From SAR202 cluster bacterium (GTDB lineage Bacteria > Chloroflexota > Dehalococcoidia > Lucifugimonadales > UBA6952), in assembly GCA_009392515.1 (NCBI GenBank), contig VFGE01000020.1, positions 67,239-105,657 of the forward strand: a stretch of DNA of 38,419 bases, written 5' to 3'. Positions 7,586 to 15,446 of this stretch are shown here, piece by piece; within the stretch, counting starts at the first letter, position 1, and the number at the start of each line of letters is the position of its first letter. A program made the position numbers and the translations under genes. The notes under the pieces were generated by a model. The model saw only the letters and a list, made by a program, of their open reading frames with translations. It ran no database searches and was not told the origin of the DNA.

Positions 7586-8737
7586 CTATTTAGAAAAAAC
7601 TTTACTTAGCCTTTTAACACCTTCTACTAAATCATATGGCTCGTATAATGTATAAGTAAGCCTTAAAAAGTTGTCGTAATCACTAGTATGAGTAAAAAAA
7701 TTCCCTGGTCTAAATGAAACCCCTAGTTCTTCTGCTTTATCTAAAAAGTTTGATGTGTTTAATTTTTCAATAAATTTTATCCAAAAATAGTATCCGCCCT
7801 TTGGAAATATATATTCTATTGAATTATCAAAATACTGTTTGAGAGAATTATCCATTACTGTAGCCCTACGTAAATATTCATGTTGTAATTCATGAATATG
7901 AGACTCTAAAAGATTCATTCCAATCAATTCATTTACAATTGTTGAGGTAAAGTGATTCAAGCCCCCCCCGCTAAAGGCTAATGGAGAATCTGTAAAGGTT
8001 TTGATTAATTGAGGGTTAGAATAAATCCAACCAAGCCTTAATCCAGGAGCTAATATTTTTGAAAAGGATCCCAATGAAATCACCTTTCCTTGTGTATCAT
8101 AATCCAATAATGATGTCGGAGGAGGTTCATTGAAATAAATAAATTGGTAAACTTCATCAGCAACAATGTGAAAATTATACTTATTTGCTAAACTAACTAA
8201 CCGTTGCCTATTTTGTGACGGCATAGTTGTTCCTGTTGGATTATGAAAAGTGGGTATTGTATATAAAAATTTTGGTTTTAAACCTGACTTTAATTTATGT
8301 TCAAGATCGTCTAAATCTAGTCCATTCTCATTACAATTAACACCTATAACATTTAATTTATGAGTATTAAGCATTCCTTCAACTACAAAATAAGTTGGGT
8401 TTTCAACGAGAACACTGTCTCCAGCAACAGTAAGTAAGGTACAGATAAAATCTATAGCTTGCGAAGCTCCGCTTGTAATGAATAATTGGTTGGAGAATAC
8501 TTTATTTTTAGAATACCCTTTTTGCTGAGACAAAAATCTTGCCAATGTTTCTATGAATGGACCATATCCTTGGGAAGCACCGTATTGTAATGATTCAGCA
8601 TGATCATAACCAAGCATGCTAAGTGTAGATTGTTTTATTTTTTGCAATGGATGTAACCTTGCTGAAGGATGCCCCCATCCAAGGTCTATAACTCCATCTT
8701 TGATATCTAGTAGTAATTTGGGTAAATCTGATTTCAT
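7586..8737 (-). CDS. Class I/II PLP-dependent aminotransferase
   Basis: Fold-type I aminotransferase of the 2-aminoadipate/MocR-like aminotransferase branch, without the GntR-type DNA-binding domain those regulators carry. Seen in order are T-S-G-A-S-Q-A (residues 88-94), the H-N-P-T-G motif (165-169), the PLP-ring Asp in A-D-E-V-Y (193-197), the Schiff-base Lys227 in S-F-S-K and the substrate carboxylate Arg in the F-L-R-L-T motif near the C-terminus. At 383 aa it is full length. It converges on the Rid gene with only 17 bp between the stops. Likely an aromatic or branched-chain amino acid or 2-aminoadipate transaminase; the specificity is not readable. Confidence 0.87.
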   Translation of the reverse strand: MKSDLPKLLLDIKDGVIDLGWGHPSARLHPLQKIKQSTLSMLGYDHAESLQYGASQGYGPFIETLARFLSQQKGYSKNKVFSNQLFITSGASQAIDFICTLLTVAGDSVLVENPTYFVVEGMLNTHKLNVIGVNCNENGLDLDDLEHKLKSGLKPKFLYTIPTFHNPTGTTMPSQNRQRLVSLANKYNFHIVADEVYQFIYFNEPPPTSLLDYDTQGKVISLGSFSKILAPGLRLGWIYSNPQLIKTFTDSPLAFSGGGLNHFTSTIVNELIGMNLLESHIHELQHEYLRRATVMDNSLKQYFDNSIEYIFPKGGYYFWIKFIEKLNTSNFLDKAEELGVSFRPGNFFTHTSDYDNFLRLTYTLYEPYDLVEGVKRLSKVFSK

Positions 8738-8846
8738 AATTTACATGTTTTAATATATTTGAATACTATATCATTTTTCGAAAAAGTTTTTCTAAATGTT
8801 AAAAGTTCGTCAGATAAACAAAAATATCTATAGAAATATTCTATAC

Positions 8847-8879
8847 CAAGCTTAAAAATGCTTGATGTAAGGATTCAAG
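8847..8879 (+). promoter_or_regulatory. Overlapping inverted repeats upstream of icd
   Basis: Within the 207-bp spacer between the divergent aminotransferase and isocitrate dehydrogenase genes, CAAGC (8847-8851) can pair with GCTTG (8860-8864). The overlapping CTTGA (8861-8865) can instead pair with TCAAG (8875-8879). The two hairpins share bases and exclude one another. The second resembles half-sites of a HAIR operator but has a 9-base instead of 11-base gap. The rest of the spacer (8738-8944) holds no gene and no convincing -35/-10 pair. Confidence 0.25.
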
Positions 8880-8944
8880 TCGTATTATTCTGGCAAAAAT
8901 AAATACAAAAACATTAAGATTGAATATAAATTAGGAGAAAAGTA

Positions 8945-11173
8945 ATGGCAGAAGGATCCTATATTATTTATACCAAAACAGATGAAGCACCAGCTCTTGG
9001 CACATATTCTTTATTGCCGATAGTCCAAGCATTTACAAAGCACGCTGGTATTGAATTAAAGGAATGGGATATTTCCCTATCCGGAAGAATTATCGCAAAT
9101 TTTCCTGATAAACTTACTACTGATCAGAAGATTCCAGATTATTTAACAATGGCTGGTGAACTATGTTTGGATCCAGTAGCTAATATAATAAAGCTTCCAA
9201 ACATAAGTGCATCTATTCCACAGCTAAAATCAGCTATAAAGGAATTACAAGATAAAGGATACGACATCCCAGATTATCCGGATGAACCGCAAAATGATGA
9301 AGAAAGAGCTATATTTAATACATATTCAAAGGTATTGGGAAGTGCCGTAAATCCTGTACTTCGTGAAGGAAATTCAGATAGAAGATCATCAACTGCCGTA
9401 AAAGAACACGGGAAACGCAATCCCCATAAAATGATGAGGGAATGGCCAGAAATTTCTAAAACTCGTGTTGCACATATGCGAGAAGGTGACTTTTATGGAA
9501 GCGAAAAATCAATCACTATTTCTAATTCAGGGACTGGAATAATTGAATTTGAATCTAATAGTGGAAATAAAACTATTTTAAAAGACGACATTAAGTTAGT
9601 TGCTGATGAAATCATCGATTGTTCTGTAATGAATGTAAAAGCATTAAGGCAATTTTATGCAGAAGAAATGAGTAAAGCTAAAGAAGAAGGTATACTTCTT
9701 TCACTACACGTGAAAACTACAATGATGCGAATATCAGATCCAATTATTTTTGGACATTGTGTTTCAGTCTACTTTGAAGACCTATTAAAAAAATATGAAA
9801 AAACCTTTAATGAACTAGGTGTTAATCCAGACAACGGTATAGCTGAATTATATTCTAGGATACAAACATTACCTGACGACAAACGTAAAGAAATTGAATC
9901 AGATATAGAAAACACATATAGTCTACGACCAGAACTAGCTATGGTTAATTCAAGCAGAGGTATCACAAATTTCCATGTCCCAAGCGACATGATCATCGAT
10001 GCAACAATGCCTGTTATCGTTCGTGATGGAGGCCAAATGTGGGGCCCAGATAATGAACAACACGATACTATTGCAATGATTCCAGATCGATCTTATGCAA
10101 CTATTTATCAAACAGCAATTGAAGATTGTCAAAAACATGGTGCATTTAACCCTGCAACAATAGGAAGTGTATCAAACGTTGGTTTAATGGCAGCGCAAGC
10201 TGAAGAATATGGTTCCCACAATAAAACATTCAAGGCTCCAGGTAATGGCCTTATTAGAGTAAAAGATGCAAATGGTGCCACGTTAATGGAGCAACAAGTT
10301 GAAGAAAATGATATTTTTCGAATGTGTCAAACAAAAGATATTGCTATTCAAGATTGGGTAAAATTAGCAGTGAATAGAGCAAGAATTACTGGTTCTCCAG
10401 CAATATTCTGGCTTGACTCAAAAAGACCACATGATGCAGAAGAAATAAAAAAAGTTAATAAATATTTACCTAACCATAATACAAATGGATTAGACATACA
10501 AATTATGTCACCTATCGAAGCTATGAATTATACATTGGCACGAAGTAGACAAGATAAAGATACAATATCTGTTACCGGTAACGTACTTCGAGATTATCTT
10601 ACAGATCTTTTCCCTATATTAGAGCTAGGTACTAGTGCAAAAATGCTCTCCGTAGTTCCATTACTAGCGGGTGGAGGTCTTTTTGAGACCGGCGCTGGCG
10701 GATCAGCCCCAAGGCATGTGCAACAATTTGTAGAAGAAGGGCACTTAAGATGGGATTCGCTTGGCGAATTCTGTGCCTTAGTCGCCTCTTTTGAACATTA
10801 TGCACAAGTTCACAACAATGAACGAGCAAAAATAATAGCCAAAACTTTAGATGAGGCTATAGGAGAACATTTAGAAAACCAACGGGAACCATCAAGACGC
10901 GTAAATGAATTAGATACCAGAGGAAGTCACTTTTATCTAGCATATTATTGGGCAAAAGCACTTGCTAAACAAACAGAAGATTCTGAACTCCAAAGCATAT
11001 TTGTAAAAGTTGCAGACCAAATTTCAAATAATGAAGATAAAATTGTTTCGGAATTAATTGATATCCAAGGGAAATCTGTAGATATTGGAGGATATTATCA
11101 ACCAGACGAAAAACTAACTTCGAAATCAATGCGCCCAAGTAGTACTCTGAACTCCATACTAAATCAAATATAA
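8945..11173 (+). CDS. icd: NADP-dependent isocitrate dehydrogenase, monomeric type
   Basis: Oxidatively decarboxylates isocitrate to 2-oxoglutarate with NADP+ in the TCA cycle. At 742 aa it is the large single-chain type (as in Azotobacter and Corynebacterium), unrelated in sequence length to the usual homodimeric enzyme. Family landmarks are N-P-V-L-R-E-G-N-S-D-R-R (136-147) in the substrate site, V-I-V-R-D-G-G-Q-M-W-G, G-T-S-A-K-M-L-S-V-V-P and G-G-G-L-F-E-T-G-A-G-G-S-A-P in the cofactor region, and R-G-S-H-F-Y-L-A near the C-terminus. An AGGAG site lies seven bases before the ATG. The sulfatase gene begins five bases after its stop. Its product could feed the korAB enzyme encoded further on. 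Confidence 0.95.
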   Translation: MAEGSYIIYTKTDEAPALGTYSLLPIVQAFTKHAGIELKEWDISLSGRIIANFPDKLTTDQKIPDYLTMAGELCLDPVANIIKLPNISASIPQLKSAIKELQDKGYDIPDYPDEPQNDEERAIFNTYSKVLGSAVNPVLREGNSDRRSSTAVKEHGKRNPHKMMREWPEISKTRVAHMREGDFYGSEKSITISNSGTGIIEFESNSGNKTILKDDIKLVADEIIDCSVMNVKALRQFYAEEMSKAKEEGILLSLHVKTTMMRISDPIIFGHCVSVYFEDLLKKYEKTFNELGVNPDNGIAELYSRIQTLPDDKRKEIESDIENTYSLRPELAMVNSSRGITNFHVPSDMIIDATMPVIVRDGGQMWGPDNEQHDTIAMIPDRSYATIYQTAIEDCQKHGAFNPATIGSVSNVGLMAAQAEEYGSHNKTFKAPGNGLIRVKDANGATLMEQQVEENDIFRMCQTKDIAIQDWVKLAVNRARITGSPAIFWLDSKRPHDAEEIKKVNKYLPNHNTNGLDIQIMSPIEAMNYTLARSRQDKDTISVTGNVLRDYLTDLFPILELGTSAKMLSVVPLLAGGGLFETGAGGSAPRHVQQFVEEGHLRWDSLGEFCALVASFEHYAQVHNNERAKIIAKTLDEAIGEHLENQREPSRRVNELDTRGSHFYLAYYWAKALAKQTEDSELQSIFVKVADQISNNEDKIVSELIDIQGKSVDIGGYYQPDEKLTSKSMRPSSTLNSILNQI

Positions 11174-11178
11174 TTTGA

Positions 11179-12534
11179 ATGTCAGATAAACCAAACATAA
11201 TTATTTTTTCGACTGATGATCTAGGATATGGTGACCTAGGTTGTCTAGGATCTGAATATATCAAAACTCCCAATATTGATTCTTTAGGATCACAAGGAAT
11301 AATATTCAATAATTGGTATTCAAATAGTCCTGTATGTAGTCCATCAAGAGCATCATTATTAACCGGTAAATATCCTGGTAATACAGGAGTCCGATCTATT
11401 CTTAGAGGTCATAGAACTTCTCCGGGGCTTCCTACGACCAATTTAACTATAGCGTCTATCTTAAAAAATATCGGGTATGATACTTATATGGCTGGGAAAT
11501 GGCATCTTGGAGTATCAGAAGAAAATCGTCCGCACAATCACGGTTTTGACAAATGGTTCGGCCACTTAGCTGGATGTATAGATTATTATTCTCACATTTG
11601 GTACTACGCAAGTGGTAGAAATGAAAACAATCAACGTTTAAATCCAGTTCATGATCTTTGGGAAAATAATGTTGAAGTCTGGAAAAATGGAGAATATTTC
11701 ACTGAACTCATTACAAAAAAATCTATGGAATACCTTTATTCCTCGATACAGAAATCGAATCCTTTTTTTCTTTATATTCCTTACAATGCACCACATTACC
11801 CTATGCATGCACCACAAAAGTATGTAGACAGATATCCTGATTTACCTTGGGATAAACAAATTATGGCTGCAATGATTAGTGCTGTTGATGACTCTGTGGG
11901 AGAAATAATTACCTTTCTAAAAAAGAATAACTTATTTGAGAATACAATAATTATGTTTACTTCTGATAACGGACCTTCAAGAGAAACAAGAAACTGGCTT
12001 GATGGAACATTAGACCCCTATTATGGGGGTACATCTGGAAAACTAAAAGGTCATAAATTTAGTCTTTTTGATGGAGGTATCAAAGTGCCAAATATAATAA
12101 GTTTCCCTAATAAAATTTCTGGTAACTGGGTATCTGATGAATCATGTATAGCAATGGATTTTCTACCAACAATTCTTGATTTTTTAAATGTCGATCTAAA
12201 TCTATATAAACTTGACGGTATCAGTATAAAGTCACATTTAGAGAATAAAACTCCCGTTTTAAATCGTAGTCTATATTGGGAACAAGATAGTTTTATGAGT
12301 AGTCCTAGTAACCAAACAGCCATTTTGAAAGATAATTGGAAATTAGTACTGAATGGTAGATTAGTTGAATTTGAAAACCCTATAGCAGATATTTATTTAA
12401 GTAATTTAACAGATGACTTCTCTGAATCAAATAATTTGAAAGATGAATATCCTGAAATTGTAAAAGATCTAAAAACTGAAGCATTAAACTGGAGAAAAGC
12501 AATCGAAAATGTACCCAGATTTGATGGAAGGTAA
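11179..12534 (+). CDS. Cys-type arylsulfatase family protein
   Basis: Type I sulfatase that hydrolyses sulfate esters after conversion of its active-site Cys to formylglycine. The N-terminus carries the metal motif S-T-D-D-L-G-Y-G-D (residues 11-19), then the maturation motif C-S-P-S-R (53-57) and the second signature G-K-W-H-L-G (106-111); a T-S-D-N-G-P metal motif follows later. There is no signal peptide or lipobox, so the enzyme appears cytosolic, unlike most bacterial sulfatases. It begins five bases after the isocitrate dehydrogenase stop and is followed 13 bases later by its maturation enzyme, a clear functional pair. Organosulfate use for sulfur or carbon is likely; the substrate is unknown. 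Confidence 0.92.
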   Translation: MSDKPNIIIFSTDDLGYGDLGCLGSEYIKTPNIDSLGSQGIIFNNWYSNSPVCSPSRASLLTGKYPGNTGVRSILRGHRTSPGLPTTNLTIASILKNIGYDTYMAGKWHLGVSEENRPHNHGFDKWFGHLAGCIDYYSHIWYYASGRNENNQRLNPVHDLWENNVEVWKNGEYFTELITKKSMEYLYSSIQKSNPFFLYIPYNAPHYPMHAPQKYVDRYPDLPWDKQIMAAMISAVDDSVGEIITFLKKNNLFENTIIMFTSDNGPSRETRNWLDGTLDPYYGGTSGKLKGHKFSLFDGGIKVPNIISFPNKISGNWVSDESCIAMDFLPTILDFLNVDLNLYKLDGISIKSHLENKTPVLNRSLYWEQDSFMSSPSNQTAILKDNWKLVLNGRLVEFENPIADIYLSNLTDDFSESNNLKDEYPEIVKDLKTEALNWRKAIENVPRFDGR

Positions 12535-12547
12535 ATATTAAAATACT

Positions 12548-13480
12548 ATGAATTGCTGTACACCCGAAAATACAGATAAGAATACAAATTTTAATAATCA
12601 ACTTATTACTCCCAGGCAGAAAAGTTCAATTTTTAATAATATGGTTTCAATACCAGCTGGCTCGTTTATCATGGGGACAAATTCAAATATTGGATTTCCT
12701 CAAGATGGAGAAGGACCAGAAAAAAATATCTCCTTAGAAGATTTTAATATTGATATATATTCAGTAACAAATTCAGAATTTGAAAAATTTGTCACTGAAA
12801 CCAAATATAGAACTGAAGCTGAACAGTATGGATGGTCGTTTGTCTTTTATAAATTATTATCCAAAATAAATTTATCCAAAACTGAATACAAAGTAACCTC
12901 TACTCCATGGTGGTGTGTTGTTAAAAATGCATACTGGCGTAGGCCCGAAGGACCTGGGTCTAATATAAAAAATAGAGGAAATCACCCTGTAGTACACATA
13001 TCATGGAATGACGCCATGAACTATTGTACATGGGCAAATAAACGATTACCCACAGAAGCGGAATGGGAATATGCAGCAAAAGGGGGTTTAGAGAATTCTA
13101 TATATCCATGGGGGAATGAACTAACACCAAATAATGAACATCAGTGTAATATTTGGCAAGGAGTATTTCCTGAAGATAATTCGTTAGAGGATGGATATTT
13201 ATCTACAGCTCCCGTAAATTCATACAAGCCAAATGGATATGGTCTTTACAACATAGTAGGTAATGTATGGGAATGGACACAAGACTGGTTTAGTGCCTCA
13301 TATCCTAAAATTAGAGATAATAATAATCCTTTGGGTCCAAGCTCAGGAGAATCAAAAGTAATAAAAGGTGGGTCATATTTGTGTCACAAATCATATTGTA
13401 ATAGATATAGAATTGCTGCTAGATCAAATAATACCCCTAATAGTTCAACAAGCAATCTCGGATTTAGATGCGTAATCTAA
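12548..13480 (+). CDS. Formylglycine-generating enzyme (sulfatase-modifying factor)
   Basis: Copper-dependent oxidase that turns the Cys of the C-x-P-S-R sulfatase motif into C-alpha-formylglycine in the presence of oxygen. The FGE-sulfatase fold is clear: P-A-G-S-F-I-M-G-T, V-T-N-S-E-F-E-K-F-V, P-V-V-H-I-S-W-N-D-A, R-L-P-T-E-A-E-W-E-Y-A-A and G-N-V-W-E-W-T. Unlike most FGE-domain relatives, it retains the true catalytic pair Cys279 and Cys284 in the motif Y-L-C-H-K-S-Y-C-N-R-Y-R, as in actinobacterial and animal FGEs. The N-terminus begins M-N-C-C-T-P, also seen in that group. No signal peptide, matching the cytosolic sulfatase just upstream. The need for oxygen implies an aerobic organism. 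Confidence 0.94.
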   Translation: MNCCTPENTDKNTNFNNQLITPRQKSSIFNNMVSIPAGSFIMGTNSNIGFPQDGEGPEKNISLEDFNIDIYSVTNSEFEKFVTETKYRTEAEQYGWSFVFYKLLSKINLSKTEYKVTSTPWWCVVKNAYWRRPEGPGSNIKNRGNHPVVHISWNDAMNYCTWANKRLPTEAEWEYAAKGGLENSIYPWGNELTPNNEHQCNIWQGVFPEDNSLEDGYLSTAPVNSYKPNGYGLYNIVGNVWEWTQDWFSASYPKIRDNNNPLGPSSGESKVIKGGSYLCHKSYCNRYRIAARSNNTPNSSTSNLGFRCVI

Positions 13481-13490
13481 ATCCGAGATT
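13454..13490. terminator. 16-bp hairpin spanning the FGE stop codon
   Basis: Arms AATCTCGGATTTAGAT (13454-13469) and ATCTAAATCCGAGATT (13475-13490) are perfectly complementary around a 5-base loop. The stem includes the last codons and stop (13478-13480) of the FGE gene. No T run follows on either strand, so it may act as a 3' stabiliser or a Rho-assisted end of the icd-sulfatase-FGE transcript and of the convergent heat-shock transcript. Confidence 0.65.
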
Positions 13491-13505
13491 ATAACTTATT
13501 ACATC

Positions 13506-13592
13506 TTACATCCACCAATCATCATAAGAAGAATTTTTTGCGTACAGTTCAATAAATCTATCTAAAAATTCCTTAAGCTGTTCTAAAAACAT
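13506..13592 (-). CDS. Possible 28-aa peptide downstream of hsp20
   Basis: A minus-strand frame from ATG (13592) to TAA encodes 28 residues: an amphipathic helix-like segment (F-L-E-Q-L-K-E-F-L-D-R-F-I-E-L) and an acidic, aromatic end (Y-D-D-W-W-M). A purine-rich AAAGGTAGG lies eight bases before the ATG. It sits 72 bp downstream of hsp20 on the same strand and could be on its message. A small hairpin (13605-13622, 7-bp stem) separates the two. No family is recognised; a chance frame is quite possible. Confidence 0.3.
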   Translation of the reverse strand: MFLEQLKEFLDRFIELYAKNSSYDDWWM

Positions 13593-13664
13593 TTTTCGGC
13601 CTACCTTTCTTAACAAAGAAAGTTACAGTCTCACGCTTAAATGTAGAATATATAAGGATTCTAT

Positions 13665-14054
13665 TTATTTTGTTATTTGTTTATTACGAATTTTAACCTT
13701 ATTAGGTAATGCTGATTTTAGTTTTTGAAATGAAACGGTAAGTATTCCATTAAGTAACAAAGCATCTGCAGTTGATATATCATATGTGGATGGTATATTT
13801 ATAACTTTACGAAAATCAGATATTATTTCGTCTTTTGTAGATTCAATTTTTAAAGTATTATCTTTCGTTGTGACAGATAATTCTTCCATGGTAATCCCAG
13901 GAACTAAAAGTTCAATCGACAACTCATCGTCATGCTCTTGATACTTTATTGGGTAGTTTTGAATATTTGACCAAAACTTATCTGCGGATAAGTATGTAGG
14001 ATTGGGAGTATTATCAAACAATTGCCCTCTTAATAAAGAAATATTTCTCAACAT
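13665..14054 (-). CDS. Small heat-shock protein, Hsp20/alpha-crystallin family
   Basis: ATP-independent holdase that binds unfolding proteins. The 129-aa sequence has a short N-terminal arm, an alpha-crystallin domain from about residue 38 (Y-Q-E-H-D-D-E-L-S-I-E-L-L-V-P-G) and the domain-closing motif A-D-A-L-L-L-N-G-I-L-T-V-S-F. It ends with a short tail lacking a clean I-x-I motif (V-K-I-R-N), so oligomer assembly may differ from the standard. It has an AAAGGAG ribosome site and its own consensus promoter, and is divergent from the dnaJ-hspR-clpC operon. Confidence 0.88.
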   Translation of the reverse strand: MLRNISLLRGQLFDNTPNPTYLSADKFWSNIQNYPIKYQEHDDELSIELLVPGITMEELSVTTKDNTLKIESTKDEIISDFRKVINIPSTYDISTADALLLNGILTVSFQKLKSALPNKVKIRNKQITK

Positions 14055-14099
14055 AATATTCTCCTTTAATAATTATTTTTAACTAAGTAACATAAACAC

Positions 14100-14127
14100 A
14101 TTATATAAGTTAACATGATATTGTCAA
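14100..14127 (-). promoter_or_regulatory. hsp20 promoter
   Basis: Minus-strand TTGACA (14127-14122) and TATAAT (14105-14100), both perfect consensus, are 16 bases apart. The expected start near 14093 leaves a leader of about 40 bases carrying AAAGGAG. This is a housekeeping sigma-type promoter, so heat regulation would be by repression. An imperfect inverted repeat, AACTTGAC and GTTAACTT, overlaps it, but it does not match the HAIR consensus. Confidence 0.7.
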
Positions 14128-14156
14128 GTTTTATGATACAAAGATAATTATTATTA

Positions 14157-14185
14157 TTGACAACAAATATAAATTAAAGTATATT
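14157..14185 (+). promoter_or_regulatory. dnaJ-hspR-clpC operon promoter (leaderless)
   Basis: A perfect TTGACA (14157-14162), a 17-base spacer and TATATT (14180-14185) point to a transcription start at 14192, the A of the dnaJ start codon. No ribosome-binding site precedes that ATG. The first gene is therefore probably translated from a leaderless mRNA. Confidence 0.68.
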
Positions 14186-14191
14186 TATCTT

Positions 14192-15076
14192 ATGGAAAAA
14201 GGATTTTATGAAATACTAGGCATTCAGGGATCATCTACTGACAAAGAAATTAAGCAAGCTTACCGACGTTTAGCTCGCCAATATCATCCTGATGTTAATA
14301 AAAATGACAAAAGTGCAGAAGAAAAATTCAAACAAATCAATGAAGCATATGAAGTCCTTTCTGACAAAAATAAAAGAAAACTTTATGATTCATATGGACC
14401 AAATTGGAAACAAGCTGAGGGTATAAATGGTGATGGATTTAACCCATTCACTCATAGCAATATGGGTTTTAATTTTGGAGGATTTCAAAATATTAACTTA
14501 GGAAATATGTTTGATGGATTCTTTGGAGGCCGAACACAAAACCGGCAATCCTCTTATAATCAAACAAAACCAAAACCTTCTGAAGTATCTGTAGAGGTAA
14601 GCCTTTTAGAAGCTTTTACTGGATGCCAAAGAATTGTAAAAACTCCTTCGAATGCAAAATCAGTTGAAGTTAAAATTCCACCGGGAGTTGATAATGGCTC
14701 AAAAATACATATCAATTTATCAGGAACAGATGTTTATCTGAACATAAAAGTTACTCCTCATCATCAATATCTCAGAAAAGGTAATAACATATATATCGAT
14801 TTAGCAGTCCCCTACTATGATGCAATAATCGGTTCTGAAAAAGAAGTTACAACTTTATCAAAAAAAGTGATGCTTAAAATCCCTCCAGAAAGTCAAAATG
14901 ACCAAATTTTCAAGCTACAAGGATTGGGTATGCCTATATTAGGAGAACAACAAAAATATGGAGATTGTTTTGTGCAATTAAAATCCATACTCCCCACAAG
15001 TTTATCCGAATCAGAAAAAGAAATATTTATATCCTTAAAATCTCTCAGAGAAAAACCTGGAGTTAATAATGAATGA
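14192..15076 (+). CDS. J-domain co-chaperone, CbpA-like (class II DnaJ)
   Basis: Stimulates DnaK ATPase and delivers substrates. The J domain fills residues 4-68 with the essential H-P-D at 32-34. A Gly/Phe-rich linker follows (about 80-120: G-F-N-F-G-G-F, M-F-D-G-F-F-G-G), then two C-terminal beta domains with K-I-P-P-G-V-D-N-G-S-K-I and V-M-L-K-I-P-P-E-S-Q. The four C-x-x-C-x-G-x-G repeats of the class I zinc finger are absent, so it is CbpA/class II. Its last eight bases overlap hspR. No other J protein is in the window, although dnaK and grpE are encoded 13 kb away. Confidence 0.9.
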   Translation: MEKGFYEILGIQGSSTDKEIKQAYRRLARQYHPDVNKNDKSAEEKFKQINEAYEVLSDKNKRKLYDSYGPNWKQAEGINGDGFNPFTHSNMGFNFGGFQNINLGNMFDGFFGGRTQNRQSSYNQTKPKPSEVSVEVSLLEAFTGCQRIVKTPSNAKSVEVKIPPGVDNGSKIHINLSGTDVYLNIKVTPHHQYLRKGNNIYIDLAVPYYDAIIGSEKEVTTLSKKVMLKIPPESQNDQIFKLQGLGMPILGEQQKYGDCFVQLKSILPTSLSESEKEIFISLKSLREKPGVNNE

Positions 15077-15422
15077 AAGAATAGATGAACCAATATTCGT
15101 AATAAGTGTTGCAGCTAAAATGATTGGAGTTCATGCACAAACCTTACGATACTATGAAAGAGCTGGACTGGTAGACCCGAGTCGTTCGGATGGAAATAGG
15201 AGATACTACTCCCAGAGAGATTTAGAAAGATTAAAACAAATTAAAACTCTAATCGATGATTTAGGTGTCAACCTTGCTGGGGCTGAAATAGCCTTAAAAC
15301 TTATGGATAAAATTGAAAAACTTGAAGATTCCATGTCACAAATGCGCTATCAATTAAATATGCTCGAATCTAGATCCAATCCACGAGCATTAGGTGATGG
15401 AACAAACTCAACACAATTCTAG
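15069..15422 (+). CDS. hspR: HspR-type MerR-family heat-shock repressor (first copy)
   Basis: Repressor of chaperone genes that binds HAIR operators, usually with DnaK as co-repressor. The 117-aa protein has the MerR winged helix: V-I-S-V-A-A-K-M-I-G-V-H-A-Q-T-L-R-Y-Y-E-R-A-G-L spread over residues 11-34, then the wing with N-R-R-Y-Y-S. The helix L-E-R-L-K-Q-I-K-T-L precedes a coiled coil (about 72-98) and a polar tail. It has no effector Cys residues. Overlap with dnaJ (8 bp) and the gene order before clpC show one operon. It probably controls this operon, but I could not find a consensus HAIR site in front of dnaJ. Confidence 0.88.
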   Translation: MNERIDEPIFVISVAAKMIGVHAQTLRYYERAGLVDPSRSDGNRRYYSQRDLERLKQIKTLIDDLGVNLAGAEIALKLMDKIEKLEDSMSQMRYQLNMLESRSNPRALGDGTNSTQF

Positions 15423-15446
15423 GTATTATATTAGGAGAATATAGTA

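Noticed and set aside
8861-8879. HAIR-like site upstream of icd
   Set aside because: The arms CTTGA and TCAAG are there but the gap is 9 rather than 11 bases, and icd is not a chaperone gene.
14055-14191. HAIR or CIRCE operator between hsp20 and dnaJ
   Set aside because: Only an imperfect AACTTGAC/GTTAACTT repeat with an 8-base gap is visible; it does not match CTTGA-N11-TCAAG, nor the 9-9-9 CIRCE repeat.
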